From Flagellimonas maritima (GTDB taxonomy: Bacteria > Bacteroidota > Bacteroidia > Flavobacteriales > Flavobacteriaceae), in assembly GCF_003269425.1 (NCBI RefSeq), contig NZ_CP030104.1, positions 2,885,001 to 2,949,000 on the forward strand: DNA of 64,000 bases, in the 5' to 3' direction. A program made the translations under genes and the position numbers. Shown one piece after another: positions 37,745 through 47,656 of the stretch (position 1 is its first letter; every line of letters starts with the position of its first letter). The notes beneath the pieces were generated by a model. The model was not told where the DNA came from, ran no database searches, and saw only the letters and a list, made by a program, of their open reading frames with translations.

Positions 37745-40243
37745 TTAATGTAATGCATCTATTATCTCTTGTGGCACGAGCACTTTATCAATAATATGGA
37801 CGATGCCGTTACTAGCTTCATTATCCGCTCCGATAACTTTGGCTAAATCGTGGGTTTTATCCCTAATTTTTATAGGATGTCCTCCTATCGCTTCAATATT
37901 TTCTCCCTGTAATGTTTTTAGGACTTTATGACCTGTAAGTTCAGATGAAGTGATGGCTTGATCTGAGATTACATGGTATGTCAATAATTTTGCTAAAAGT
38001 GCTCTTTCTTCAGCAGTATCAAAATCTTCCAGGCTATTGTATTGACTTCCTAAATTATGTAACAAATTTTCAAAGGCTTCGTTCGTGGGTGCAAAAACAG
38101 TAAACGGTCCATCTCCACTAAGTGCATCGACCAGACCTGCATCAGCTTGAATCAGCGCAGCTACCAATAGGCTTAAATCATCTACAGATTGTGCCAATTG
38201 TACAATGTTGGGCGTAGGTGGAAAAAGTATGTCCAAAGCAGCTTGTGGAAGCAACACCTTATCAATAATATGTACCACACCATTACTTGCTTCAACATCC
38301 TCAACTACAACGGTTGCATTGGCATCTGTTGCATCTTCGACATGGATGGTACTATTTTTAATATTAATACCTACATTCTCTCCTTGAAAAGTCGCAATTT
38401 GATCTCCATTATTTAAGTCATCAGAAAATGCAGCCTTACCAGCAATTACATGATATGTTAGAACTGTTACCAATAAGTCTCTTTCATCTTGCGTATCGAA
38501 ATCAGAAAGGCTGTTGAAGTCGTCACCCAATAGATTTAGGAGATTCTTAAAAGCTTTATTGGTAGGTGCGAATACTGTAAACGGTCCATCCCCGCTCAAG
38601 GTTTCTACAAGTCCTGCGTTTGCTGTCTGCAAGGCCTGAACAAGTAAATCCAAATCATCTGTTTCAATGGCAATCTCAACGATATTCTTTAATTGGAGCT
38701 TAGCAACAAAATCCAAAGCCACTTGAGGAAGCAAAACCTTATCTATTACGTGAACTACACCATTGCTCGCTGCCACATCTTTTATGACAACAGTAGCATT
38801 ATTATCACTTGCATCAATAATTTCTATAGAATCCCCATCTAAATCGATTTCCAATACATCCCCAAATACAGTCGGTATTTGTTGTTCATCTTCCAAATTC
38901 GATGAAAAGGCAGCAGTACCTGAAATTACGTGATAAGTAAGAATATCTACCAAAAGGTCAATTTCTTCTTGAGAGTTAAAGTCGGAAAGGCCGTTGTAAC
39001 CATCACCTAGTACATCCAATAAATCTGCAAATGCGGCATTAGTTGGTGCAAATACGGTAAATGGTCCTTTTCCGCTTAAAGTTTCTACCAAACCGGCATT
39101 TGCGGTTTGCAGTGCTTTGACCAAAAGGCTTAAATCTTCAGTTTCAATAGCAATTTCCACAATATTTTTTAACTGAATGGATGCAGCAAAATCAATTGCT
39201 GCTTGGGGCAATAATACTTTATCTATGGTATGTGCGACTCCGTTGGATGCCAAAATATCCGTTGCAGTAATGTTGGCTTTAATTTCCGAAGCATCTCCAA
39301 TCACAAAAGTGCCATCCTTTTCTATTATTGTCAATGAATTGTCTGTAAAAGCTGTGGGAACATCGCCCGCTTCTAAATTTGCTTTCAATACTTTGGCTGG
39401 AACAACGTGATATAAAAGAACATTCTTGAGCAATTCCATCTCTTCCTCAGAATCAAAATCATCAAGAGTGTTATAAGTATCTCCTAATATCATAAATAAT
39501 GTTTCAAAAGCATCATCGGTAGGTGCAAATACTGTAAATGGTCCTTCACTGTTGAGCGTATCCACTAGACCTGCTTTTATTACAGCTTGTTCCAATATTG
39601 ACAATGTTTCCGTTGCAACAACGATATCCACCAAAGTTGACTCATTGCCGTTAAGGGCATTGATGATTTCCTGTGGTACCAACACTTTGTTTATTACATG
39701 AACAATTCCATTTGAAGTATTTACATCTGCAATGATTACTTCGGCATCTATATCCGTTGCATCATCTATAAATACACGTCCGTCTTCAAGACGTACAGTA
39801 ACGTCCTCTCCTTGAACCGTTGAAATTTTTTGTTCATCTTCTAAATCTGTAGATTCAGCTGCTATACCGGAAACGACATGATATTTTAAAATAGTTGCCA
39901 GTATCGCCCTTTTTTCAGGAGTATTAAAATCATCTAAAGAATCAAAATCATCCAAATCATTTAATAAGTCTGTAAAAGCATCATTGGTCGGTGCAAAGAC
40001 GGTGAATGTGCCTTTTCCGTTAAGTGTGGCAACCAAATCTGAATCATCGTTTTCGTCAGCTTTTGTAAGTGCTGCCACCAAGGAAGCCAAGGCATCTGTG
40101 TTTTGTGCAGTTTCTACAATCGTACTCTGCGCTTCTTCTGATTTGTCCGTTGCTCCGTCATCTTCATTATCGCAAGAAGAAAACGAAAATACCATGAGAG
40201 CCATTAGAAAGAGATAGCTCCTAAATTGTAAAATTTTTTTCAT
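37745..40243 (-). CDS. Five-domain fasciclin lipoprotein
   Basis: An 832-residue surface lipoprotein with lipobox SFSSC. Five FAS1 domains can be seen at about residues 39-195, 200-350, 357-510, 517-670 and 678-830, each with the H1 block GPFTVFAPTN-AF and the H2 block SNGVVHVIDKVLLP. FAS1 domains mediate adhesion to matrices or other cells. Domains 3 and 4 are close copies (LKNIVEIAIETEDLSLLVKA versus LKNIVEIAIETDDLDLLVQA), pointing to a recent internal duplication. It is probably displayed on the outer membrane. It follows a related gene but has a separate transcription unit. Confidence 0.88.
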   Translation of the reverse strand: MKKILQFRSYLFLMALMVFSFSSCDNEDDGATDKSEEAQSTIVETAQNTDALASLVAALTKADENDDSDLVATLNGKGTFTVFAPTNDAFTDLLNDLDDFDSLDDFNTPEKRAILATILKYHVVSGIAAESTDLEDEQKISTVQGEDVTVRLEDGRVFIDDATDIDAEVIIADVNTSNGIVHVINKVLVPQEIINALNGNESTLVDIVVATETLSILEQAVIKAGLVDTLNSEGPFTVFAPTDDAFETLFMILGDTYNTLDDFDSEEEMELLKNVLLYHVVPAKVLKANLEAGDVPTAFTDNSLTIIEKDGTFVIGDASEIKANITATDILASNGVAHTIDKVLLPQAAIDFAASIQLKNIVEIAIETEDLSLLVKALQTANAGLVETLSGKGPFTVFAPTNAAFADLLDVLGDGYNGLSDFNSQEEIDLLVDILTYHVISGTAAFSSNLEDEQQIPTVFGDVLEIDLDGDSIEIIDASDNNATVVIKDVAASNGVVHVIDKVLLPQVALDFVAKLQLKNIVEIAIETDDLDLLVQALQTANAGLVETLSGDGPFTVFAPTNKAFKNLLNLLGDDFNSLSDFDTQDERDLLVTVLTYHVIAGKAAFSDDLNNGDQIATFQGENVGINIKNSTIHVEDATDANATVVVEDVEASNGVVHIIDKVLLPQAALDILFPPTPNIVQLAQSVDDLSLLVAALIQADAGLVDALSGDGPFTVFAPTNEAFENLLHNLGSQYNSLEDFDTAEERALLAKLLTYHVISDQAITSSELTGHKVLKTLQGENIEAIGGHPIKIRDKTHDLAKVIGADNEASNGIVHIIDKVLVPQEIIDALH
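38234..39175 (-). repeat. Internal duplication: fasciclin domains 3 and 4
   Basis: Domain 3 (39175 to 38714) and domain 4 (38695 to 38234) share the leader LKNIVEIAIET and the block ALQTANAGLVETLSG at nearly the same spacing. They are the most similar pair within the protein, consistent with tandem duplication of a module of about 480 bases. Confidence 0.6.
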
Positions 40244-40276
40244 TTTAAAGTGTTCTTAGGGTTATTAATTGTGAAT

Positions 40277-40313
40277 AAAAAAGCGGACCGTGTTCTAGCG
40301 ATCCGCTTTTTTT
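40277..40313 (-). terminator. Terminator between the two fasciclin genes
   Basis: GCGGA and TCCGC, extended by A6 on the left and T7 on the right, form a stem with a 14-base loop followed by TTTTTT on the minus strand. It lies just beyond the stop of the upstream 629-residue fasciclin gene, so the two genes are not simply cotranscribed. Confidence 0.75.
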
Positions 40314-40318
40314 AAATT

Positions 40319-42208
40319 TTAATTTTCTGTATCTGGAATCAAAACAGTGTCCACTACATGGATAACACCATTGATTGCCTGTACATCTACTGCATCAATA
40401 CCTATTCCTGTATTTCCTGCTCCATCAGTAATATCGGCTATATTGCTATCAGTACCTGGGAGCGTAATAGAGAAGGTATCGCCCTCTAAAGTAGCTGGGG
40501 TAACGGTTACACCATTCGCGGTCAAGTCTCCTGATCTTATGTTTTCGCCATCGATAACATGATGTTGAAGAATTGGCGTCAAATCAGCCTCAGCTGGAAT
40601 TGTAGCAAGTGCAGTGAAAGCATCATTGGTAGGAGCAAATACGGTGAATGGATCATCCCCGTTTCCATCTTGTGCTGATAGGATATCTACAAAATCAGTA
40701 CCTGGCGTCAATGTGGTCAGTGCTTGTACGAGTGTAGTAAAATTAGGATCAGCGGTTGCAAATGTCACAACTGTTGGCAAGTCGATTACAGCATCTACGG
40801 CATGGATTACGCCGTTGGTCGCAACGATATCCGCGATGGCAACTTCACTTGAACCGTTTAATGTTACGGTATCATCATCTGTATTAATATATAGGCTCAA
40901 ATTTTCATCTGTGTCAAACTCTGCAAATGTGTTTACATAAGAATTTGTCAATCCACTACTGAATGCGGCAGCACCAACTACAACGTGATTGGAAAGCACA
41001 TCACCGATAGGATTGGAATTGGGATTGGTGAATGCATCAAATGCAGCATTGACCGGTGCAAACACAGTATATACTTCTTCTTCATTAGAAAGTAAATCCG
41101 TGAATGTGGTGTTTCCGCCGTCAGTTAATTCAGTAACCAAATCTGCCAATTCTGGATTGGCAAGTGCATGATCTACAATATTTGGTAAATCTATAACCTC
41201 ATCCACAATGTGTACAACACCGTTTAAAGCTTTTATATCTGCTGTTTCCACATTTGGACCTCCGTTGAATTCAACATCATCACCATCTACTTCGTAAAAA
41301 AGACTTATGTTCTGATCTCCTGCTCCTATGGCAAGAGTATTTGCATACCCTGAACCTTCAGCTTCCAAGTCAGCTTTGAACAATTCTCCGTTGATTACAT
41401 GATTCTTTAGTACATTGGTCAATGTTTCAACAGGAATATCACCAAGTTCATCTCCTCCTAAGAAATTTTCAAAAGCCTCATCTGTTGGTGCAAGTACAGT
41501 AAATGGACCATCGCCTCTCAATACAGTAGGTAAATCTTCATTTGCAGCGATTAAAGCGGCAACTAAGTTTTCTAAGTTATCGTTACCGATAGCCAAGTCA
41601 GTTATTGAAACTAAAATAATATCGGCCAATTCATCCAAAATAGCTTGTGGCAAAAGAACTTTGTCGATAATGTGGACTACTCCATTTGTAGTTTCGACAT
41701 TAGCGGTAGTTACTTCGGCATCTACGTTTGTAGCATCGATAATAAATACCCCACCTTGAGTTGAGACCTGTAAAGTTGCTCCTTCTTGTAAAGTGTTCAA
41801 GGTCTGACCATCGCTTAAATCTGTGGAAAATGCAGCATCACCGGAAATTACATGGTATTTTAATATTACTGCCAAAAGATTTTGTAATTCTTGCGTATTA
41901 AAATCATCTAAAGAAGAATATCCATCCAATTGTGCAAGTAAATCAGTAAAGGCAGCATTGGTAGGTGCAAAGACCGTGAAAGGACCGTCACCACTTAAAG
42001 CACCAATTAAATCACTGTCGGCGCTTTCATCAGCTTTTTGCAATGCACTCACCAAGCTGCTCAATTCTGTTGTGGCTTGTGCAGTGACCACTATGTTTGC
42101 AGTTGGTCCAGGATTATCAGGACCATTATCGTCATCATCCGAACAGGATGTAAATATAAAGGCAAATGCCAATAAAGTAAACTTAGAAAATTTAATCAGT
42201 GCTTTCAT
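40319..42208 (-). CDS. Four-domain fasciclin lipoprotein
   Basis: A 629-residue lipoprotein with lipobox FIFTSC followed by an Asp run (SDDDD). Four FAS1 domains are visible: near residues 38-190 (VVTAQATTELSSLVSALQKA), 195-345 (SITDLAIGNDNLENLVAALI), 350-480 (NIVDHALANPELADLVTEL) and 485-625 (TVVTFATADPNFTTLVQALT), each ending in a VVHIID/VIHAVD block. Domains 3 and 4 are more divergent and contain inserts. An adhesive surface role is likely. It is paired with the five-domain gene downstream. Confidence 0.88.
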   Translation of the reverse strand: MKALIKFSKFTLLAFAFIFTSCSDDDDNGPDNPGPTANIVVTAQATTELSSLVSALQKADESADSDLIGALSGDGPFTVFAPTNAAFTDLLAQLDGYSSLDDFNTQELQNLLAVILKYHVISGDAAFSTDLSDGQTLNTLQEGATLQVSTQGGVFIIDATNVDAEVTTANVETTNGVVHIIDKVLLPQAILDELADIILVSITDLAIGNDNLENLVAALIAANEDLPTVLRGDGPFTVLAPTDEAFENFLGGDELGDIPVETLTNVLKNHVINGELFKADLEAEGSGYANTLAIGAGDQNISLFYEVDGDDVEFNGGPNVETADIKALNGVVHIVDEVIDLPNIVDHALANPELADLVTELTDGGNTTFTDLLSNEEEVYTVFAPVNAAFDAFTNPNSNPIGDVLSNHVVVGAAAFSSGLTNSYVNTFAEFDTDENLSLYINTDDDTVTLNGSSEVAIADIVATNGVIHAVDAVIDLPTVVTFATADPNFTTLVQALTTLTPGTDFVDILSAQDGNGDDPFTVFAPTNDAFTALATIPAEADLTPILQHHVIDGENIRSGDLTANGVTVTPATLEGDTFSITLPGTDSNIADITDGAGNTGIGIDAVDVQAINGVIHVVDTVLIPDTEN

Positions 42209-42642
42209 GTGATAATTTTTAGATTTATATTGTTTAACACCTCAAAGATGTTATTAAACAAAATACGTTGCTTTTGTTTATTTATATTTATAAAAAGTTT
42301 AACAACATTGATATGAAAAGGTGCTCTATTCCGAAAAAAATGAGGTCTATTGCGTAGAAAATCCATATTTTTTTTAAGAAAACACTAAGATTCTAGGAAG
42401 TAATTTTTGTATATTCTATGAATAATACAGCTACTGGTAGCCTTATTAATATCTAAATCGGTATTCACATGAAACGATGTCACCAATATCATGTATATGC
42501 AAAGTAGCTATTTACAAATGCTTTCCTTTAAGGTAAATCTGAGATGCTTACGGTCACTAAATTTGGAGAAAGCGGTGATATTTTTATTGAGATTGGAATC
42601 AACGCATAATTTGTAATTTTGCATTTTAAATAAGAAAACAAG
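42209..42642. other. Intergenic region, about 430 bases, holding promoters only
   Basis: This AT-rich gap separates the divergent fasciclin and mnmA genes. Apart from the mnmA promoter (42593-42621) I see no gene, RNA or extended repeat. On the minus strand CATCTTTG, near the fasciclin start, is a one-mismatch -7 box. Confidence 0.6.
42593..42621 (+). promoter_or_regulatory. mnmA promoter, Bacteroidota type
   Basis: TTG at 42593-42595 and TAATTTTG at 42614-42621 (exact TAnnTTTG) are 18 bases apart, within the known -33/-7 spacing of Bacteroidota sigma factor promoters. The start codon lies 21 bases after the -7 box, giving a leader of about 15 bases. Confidence 0.6.
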
Positions 42643-43833
42643 TTGAAAAAAGTTGTTGTAGGACTTTCAGGTGGGGTTGATTCTAGCGTTACCGCACATT
42701 TATTAAAAGAACAAGGCTACGAGGTCATCGGTCTTTTTATGAAGAATTGGCATGACGATTCTGTAATCATTTCCGATGAATGCCCTTGGGTGGAGGACAG
42801 CAATGATGCTCTTATTGTAGCTGAAAAGCTTGGAATTCCATTTCAAACAGTTGATCTGAGTGAAGTCTATAAAGAACGTATTGTGGATTATATGTTCTAT
42901 GAATATGAAAGGGGGAGGACCCCAAATCCTGATGTGCTTTGCAACCGTGAAATAAAATTTGATGTATTCCTAAAGATAGCTTTGCAACTGGGAGCCGATT
43001 TTGTAGCTACTGGACATTATTGTAGAAAAGGAATCATTGAAAATGCTGATGGAACCGAAACTTATCGGCTTCTATCGGGATTGGACAATAATAAGGATCA
43101 ATCCTATTTTCTATGTCAGCTTTCTCAAGAGCAATTGTCAAAAACATTGTTTCCTATTGGTTATCTAACAAAACCCGAGGTCAGAAAAATTGCAGCAGAT
43201 CATGATTTGATAACTGCTGATAAAAAAGATTCACAGGGACTTTGCTTTATTGGCAAAGTACACCTGCCAGACTTTCTGCAACAAAAATTAAAGCCCAAAA
43301 AGGGTGTAATAGTTGAGGTGCCCAACAATGCTCCATATTTTACCAAAGAGACTCCTCATTTTGACGATAGGGTGGCAGCATTGGAATTCCAAGCCAAGAA
43401 ACCAGCATATGTCCTTACAGATGGAAAGGTAGTTGGCGAACACCAAGGTGCGCACTTTTTTACTACAGGACAGCGAAAAGGATTGAATGTTGGGGGAACC
43501 AAGGAGCCACTTTTTGTAATAGATACAGATGTGAACAAGAATATTATTTATACAGGTCAAGGAAAATTACATCCTGGACTTTTAAGAAATACACTTTTTG
43601 TGAAAGAAAACGAAGTGCACTGGGTTCGTGAGGATTTAGCCTTGAAGGTTGATGATACTATGGAGGTCAAAGCAAGAATTCGCTATAGGCAACCATTGCA
43701 AAAAGCCACACTTCATAAAACGGATAGTGGACTTTATGTGGATTTTCAGGAAAAACAATCGGCTATTACCGAAGGGCAGTTCGTAGCTTGGTATATTGAT
43801 GATGAACTTATCGGCTCAGGGGTCATTTCCTAA
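42643..43833 (+). CDS. mnmA: tRNA-specific 2-thiouridylase MnmA
   Basis: A 396-residue enzyme with the PP-loop [15 protein letters not shown], catalytic Cys in [12 protein letters not shown] and second Cys in [13 protein letters not shown], and a C-terminal beta-barrel domain for tRNA binding. It thiolates U34 at C2 in tRNA Glu, Gln and Lys. The start is TTG at 42643, immediately before the conserved [10 protein letters not shown], so the rare start codon is well supported. A nitronate monooxygenase gene follows after 4 bases. Confidence 0.94.
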   Translation: MKKVVVGLSGGVDSSVTAHLLKEQGYEVIGLFMKNWHDDSVIISDECPWVEDSNDALIVAEKLGIPFQTVDLSEVYKERIVDYMFYEYERGRTPNPDVLCNREIKFDVFLKIALQLGADFVATGHYCRKGIIENADGTETYRLLSGLDNNKDQSYFLCQLSQEQLSKTLFPIGYLTKPEVRKIAADHDLITADKKDSQGLCFIGKVHLPDFLQQKLKPKKGVIVEVPNNAPYFTKETPHFDDRVAALEFQAKKPAYVLTDGKVVGEHQGAHFFTTGQRKGLNVGGTKEPLFVIDTDVNKNIIYTGQGKLHPGLLRNTLFVKENEVHWVREDLALKVDDTMEVKARIRYRQPLQKATLHKTDSGLYVDFQEKQSAITEGQFVAWYIDDELIGSGVIS

Positions 43834-43837
43834 CTTT

Positions 43838-44782
43838 ATGGACCAAAATAAAATCACCCAACTTTTCGGAATAAAATATCCCATCATACAGGGCGGAATG
43901 GTTTGGACCAGTGGATGGCGATTGGCATCTGCGGTTTCAAATGCAGGTGGATTGGGCTTGCTGGGAGCGGGCAGTATGTATCCTAATGTGTTGAAAGAGC
44001 ATATTGAAAAGTGTCAAAAGGCAACCGACAGACCTTTTGGTGTAAACGTTCCCATGTTGTATCCCAATATTGAGGAGTTAATGGAAATCATCTTAAAAAG
44101 AGGAGTTAAGATAGTTTTTACATCGGCGGGTAATCCAAAAACCTGGACCAATTATTTGCAAGGCCACGGAATTACGGTCGCACATGTGGTGAGCAGTGTA
44201 AAATTTGCACTAAAAGCCGAAGATGCAGGAGTGGATGCGGTAGTTGCCGAAGGGTTTGAAGCTGGAGGTCACAACGGAAGGGACGAAACCACAACCATGG
44301 TCCTGATTCCATCGGTTAAAGAGAGGATACAGATTCCATTGATGGCCGCAGGCGGAATCGCGACCGGTCGTGCCATGCTGGCCGCTATGGTCTTAGGAGC
44401 TGACGGTGTTCAGGTGGGAAGTCGTTTTGCTGCCAGCATTGAAGGTTCATCGCATAATCTGTTCAAGGAACAGATTGTAAACGCAAAGGAAGGAGATACA
44501 CATTTGACCTTAAAGGAACTTGCACCTGTGCGTTTGCTCAAGAATAAATTCTATAACGATATACAGGAAGCTTATTCAAAAGGAGCTTCAACCGAGGATT
44601 TAAAAAACCTATTGGGAAGGGCAAGGGCGAAACGGGGTATGTTCGAGGGCGATATGGTCGAAGGAGAACTGGAAATTGGACAAGTTTCAGGTTTGATTCA
44701 CGAGATCAAGCCAGCTTCAGAAATTGTCGATGATTTGATTTTGGAATTCAATAAGGCCAAAGAAGAAATCAGGAATTTATAA
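43838..44782 (+). CDS. Nitronate monooxygenase-like flavoprotein
   Basis: A 314-residue FMN-binding TIM-barrel protein with ITQLFGIKYPIIQGGMVW, NAGGLGLLGAGSM, EGFEAGGHNGRDE, MAAGGIATGRAM and GADGVQVGSRF, all typical of the 2-nitropropane dioxygenase/FabK family. It oxidises alkyl nitronates or reduces enoyl-ACP; the length and motifs fit the nitronate monooxygenase branch better. I chose ATG 43838 (4 bases after mnmA) because the extra upstream residues overlap mnmA and are not conserved. Confidence 0.87.
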   Translation: MDQNKITQLFGIKYPIIQGGMVWTSGWRLASAVSNAGGLGLLGAGSMYPNVLKEHIEKCQKATDRPFGVNVPMLYPNIEELMEIILKRGVKIVFTSAGNPKTWTNYLQGHGITVAHVVSSVKFALKAEDAGVDAVVAEGFEAGGHNGRDETTTMVLIPSVKERIQIPLMAAGGIATGRAMLAAMVLGADGVQVGSRFAASIEGSSHNLFKEQIVNAKEGDTHLTLKELAPVRLLKNKFYNDIQEAYSKGASTEDLKNLLGRARAKRGMFEGDMVEGELEIGQVSGLIHEIKPASEIVDDLILEFNKAKEEIRNL

Positions 44783-44809
44783 CCTTACTTTCTTTATTTT
44801 TATAGTGCC

Positions 44810-45304
44810 ATGAAACAGCTGATAACCGTAGTTGTACTATTTCTTATGTCCATTAATTCGTATGGTCAGATAGAACGTGATAAGGCGCTTCATTTTTTAG
44901 GTGGCAATCTATTTGGTCTTGCCGGTGCCGGTATCGCTAAAAATGCTTCTGATGGTGACAGAGTATGGACCTTTGTTGGAGCAGTTGCGGGAAGTACACT
45001 TATTGGTATTGCCAAAGAAGCTGTTGATGCAGGCCAGAGAACGAATGGATGGGACAATGATGATTTGGCGGCAACCATTCTCGGTGGAATAACCGTAGGA
45101 GTGGCCATAGAAATTTTTTCAAAGAAAAGGAATAAAAAAATTAGGGGAAATTATGCCAACAAGGATTTGAAAATAGATGATTTACGAGGTGCCATAAAAT
45201 ATGAATCTTCCTTTACTACAAATGAAAAATTACCTAGTTTAAGTTCATTTGGTCTATCTACAACATTTTTAAGAAGTGGTTTTGTTCAATTAAAAGAACA
45301 GTAA
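44810..45304 (+). CDS. YfiM/DUF2279-like exported protein
   Basis: A 164-residue protein with a signal peptide (MKQLITVVVLFLMSINSYG) and two glycine-rich hydrophobic segments. The pattern RDKALHFLGGN, IGIAKEAVDAG and WDNDDLAATILGG resembles the DK-HF, GxxKE-D and WDxxDLxAD motifs of YfiM/DUF2279 proteins of unknown role. The Lys-rich segment after the second segment suggests a cytoplasmic or periplasmic tail. It ends next to the convergent DUF58 gene with no gap. Confidence 0.7.
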   Translation: MKQLITVVVLFLMSINSYGQIERDKALHFLGGNLFGLAGAGIAKNASDGDRVWTFVGAVAGSTLIGIAKEAVDAGQRTNGWDNDDLAATILGGITVGVAIEIFSKKRNKKIRGNYANKDLKIDDLRGAIKYESSFTTNEKLPSLSSFGLSTTFLRSGFVQLKEQ

Positions 45305-46639
45305 TCACAGTAGTCCTCTTGCCTTAATTTCCAAATATTTATTGATGGTATTGATAGTCAGATTTTCTGGTTTGGTCAAAATAGTTTGTATGCCATACTT
45401 TCTGAGCTCATTTACAATTAACTTTTTCTCATATATAAATTTTTCAGCAATGGTCTGTTCAAAAATTTGTTGAACGGTCTCTGCTTTTTTTTCGGCGAAG
45501 GAGTTGAGTTCCGTATTTTCAAAAAATATGACTACCAATAGATGTATTTTGGCTAAGGCCTGCAGATACGGTAATTGTCTATGAAGTGCATCCAACGTTT
45601 CAAAATTTGTATAAAGTAGCAAGAGACTTCTTTGATTCAGATTTCTTTTGACATCAACATACAGTCTACTAAAATCACTTTCAATAAAGTCAGTTCCCAA
45701 ATTATAAAGTGTTTCCAAGATCAGGTGCATTTGCGAACTTCTACGCTCGGCTACAACGCGGTTTTCAATTTTATCACTAAATGAAAACATACCCGCTTTA
45801 TCCTGTTTTTTTAATGCGATGCTACTAATTACCAATGTTGCATTAATGGCATAATCCAAAAGACTCAGTCCATTGAAGGGCATTTTCATTACCCTTCCTT
45901 TATCAATAACAGCGTATATGGGTTGCGATTTTTCATCTTGATATTGGTTGACCATTAATTGGTTTCTCTTGGCTGTTGCCTTCCAATTAATGTTCCTAAT
46001 ATCATCACCTTGTACATACTCTTTAATTTGCTCAAATTCCATGGTATGGCCAATACGTCTAATTTTTTTTAGGCCAAATTCGTGCAAACGGTTGGTAAAG
46101 GCAATCAGGTCATATTTTTGAAGTTGAAGAAAGGATGGATATACCGGAACTTCTTGGTTTATATTGAATGCATTTTTTTTTGCTAGAAAGCCAATTGGGG
46201 AACTGGCATATAGATTTAAGCTGCCAAAAGAATATACGCCACGTTCTGTTGGCCTAAGAATATATTCATAGCTTTTACTTCCACCACTTTTTATTTTGCT
46301 GGTCAGGCCAAAATCCCTTTTTTGAAATTGAAATGGAATTTCATCGATTATTTTGACACTGACCTTAAAAAGATAACTGTTGGTTAATTCCAGCAGTATT
46401 AAATTCTCATCACCATTAGAGAGTTTATCCGGCAAGACGCGCTGCCCTTCTAATTTACCTTTTGAGGCAAAAAGCAATAGCACATCAACAATTAATAAAA
46501 GCGAGAAAACATAAAATAATAGCTTAACAGCACCAAATATATCCTCTACCATATAGGAGAGTAAAAAGCCAAAAACAATGATGGAAATCGCTATAAAAAA
46601 ACGTTTTTGTAAGTAGATATGTTTAAAGAATTTTTTCAA
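45305..46639 (-). CDS. DUF58 domain-containing membrane protein
   Basis: A 444-residue protein with two N-terminal membrane segments (about 13-60) and a long cytosolic part. The DUF58 hallmark GDDIRNINWKATAKRNQLMV is present, followed by a degenerate von Willebrand A-like region (PIYAVIDKGRVMKM, DYAINATLVISSIALKK). DUF58 proteins accompany MoxR ATPases. It is the last gene of the MoxR operon, 11 bases after the ATPase. Confidence 0.9.
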   Translation of the reverse strand: MKKFFKHIYLQKRFFIAISIIVFGFLLSYMVEDIFGAVKLLFYVFSLLLIVDVLLLFASKGKLEGQRVLPDKLSNGDENLILLELTNSYLFKVSVKIIDEIPFQFQKRDFGLTSKIKSGGSKSYEYILRPTERGVYSFGSLNLYASSPIGFLAKKNAFNINQEVPVYPSFLQLQKYDLIAFTNRLHEFGLKKIRRIGHTMEFEQIKEYVQGDDIRNINWKATAKRNQLMVNQYQDEKSQPIYAVIDKGRVMKMPFNGLSLLDYAINATLVISSIALKKQDKAGMFSFSDKIENRVVAERRSSQMHLILETLYNLGTDFIESDFSRLYVDVKRNLNQRSLLLLYTNFETLDALHRQLPYLQALAKIHLLVVIFFENTELNSFAEKKAETVQQIFEQTIAEKFIYEKKLIVNELRKYGIQTILTKPENLTINTINKYLEIKARGLL

Positions 46640-46650
46640 AATCAGTGTTG

Positions 46651-47652
46651 TTATCTAGGAATCTCTAGACCTTCTATTATCTGTTCCACTACCTGTTCCG
46701 CTGTCAATCCTTCCATTTCCCTTTCCGGGGTTAATATAATTCTGTGCGCCAGGATCGGTGTTGCAACTTTTTTAATATCATCAGGTGTAATAAAATCACG
46801 TCCATTTATAGCGGCCAATGCCTTGGAAGCATCCATGATAGCAATGGAAGCCCTTGGTGATGCCCCTAGAAAAAGATTGGCATTGACCCTGGTATTGTCC
46901 ACTATGGAAGCAATGTATTTTATAAGGTTTTTTTCCGCTATAATCTTTTTTATGGTATTTTGATATTCTGCGATTTGCTTAGCTGATAGGACAGGAGTGA
47001 TCAATTTTTCTATTTGGGTATTTTTCTGTTCGTGTTTTCTTTCAAGGATTTTCACCTCTTCTTCGAGAGTAGGATAGTGTACATTGATTTTGAAAAGAAA
47101 ACGGTCCAATTGGGCTTCTGGCAATCTATAGGTTCCTTCTTGTTCAACGGGGTTTTGAGTAGCAAATACCAAAAAGGGAGGCTCCATATTATATTGGGTT
47201 CCATCGATTGTAATTTGTCTTTCCTCCATGGCCTCAAATAGGGCAGCTTGGGTTTTGGCAGGAGCGCGATTGATTTCATCAATTAGGATGATATTGGAAA
47301 ACAAAGGACCTTTCTTAAATTCAAATTCAGAAGTTTTCACATTAAAAATTGAAGTCCCCAAAATATCACTGGGCATTAAATCCGGTGTAAATTGAATGCG
47401 ACTAAAATCGACATTCATGGTTTTTGCCAGCAGTTTCGCGGTCACTGTTTTTGCCACTCCCGGAACACCTTCTATTAGGGAATGACCATTGGAAAGAATT
47501 GAAACGATAAGCAGTTCAATCATATTTTGTTGGCCAATGATCACTTTTCCCAATTCGGATTTTATTTGGGAAACGGCCTCTTGCAGTTTGGTTAAGTCTA
47601 TTCTTGAATCAAACTGCAATGAATCCCCCCCTTGTTGTTCTTTTTCTTCCAT
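46651..47652 (-). CDS. MoxR family AAA+ ATPase
   Basis: A 333-residue AAA+ ATPase with Walker A IEGVPGVAKTV, Walker B IILIDEINRAPAK, sensor 1 VFATQNPVEQEGTYRLPEAQ and arginine finger region DRFLFKI. MoxR ATPases act as chaperones maturing membrane or metal-enzyme complexes. It lies between the DUF4350 and DUF58 genes with gaps of 4 and 11 bases. Confidence 0.93.
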   Translation of the reverse strand: MEEKEQQGGDSLQFDSRIDLTKLQEAVSQIKSELGKVIIGQQNMIELLIVSILSNGHSLIEGVPGVAKTVTAKLLAKTMNVDFSRIQFTPDLMPSDILGTSIFNVKTSEFEFKKGPLFSNIILIDEINRAPAKTQAALFEAMEERQITIDGTQYNMEPPFLVFATQNPVEQEGTYRLPEAQLDRFLFKINVHYPTLEEEVKILERKHEQKNTQIEKLITPVLSAKQIAEYQNTIKKIIAEKNLIKYIASIVDNTRVNANLFLGASPRASIAIMDASKALAAINGRDFITPDDIKKVATPILAHRIILTPEREMEGLTAEQVVEQIIEGLEIPR

Positions 47653-47656
47653 ACTA

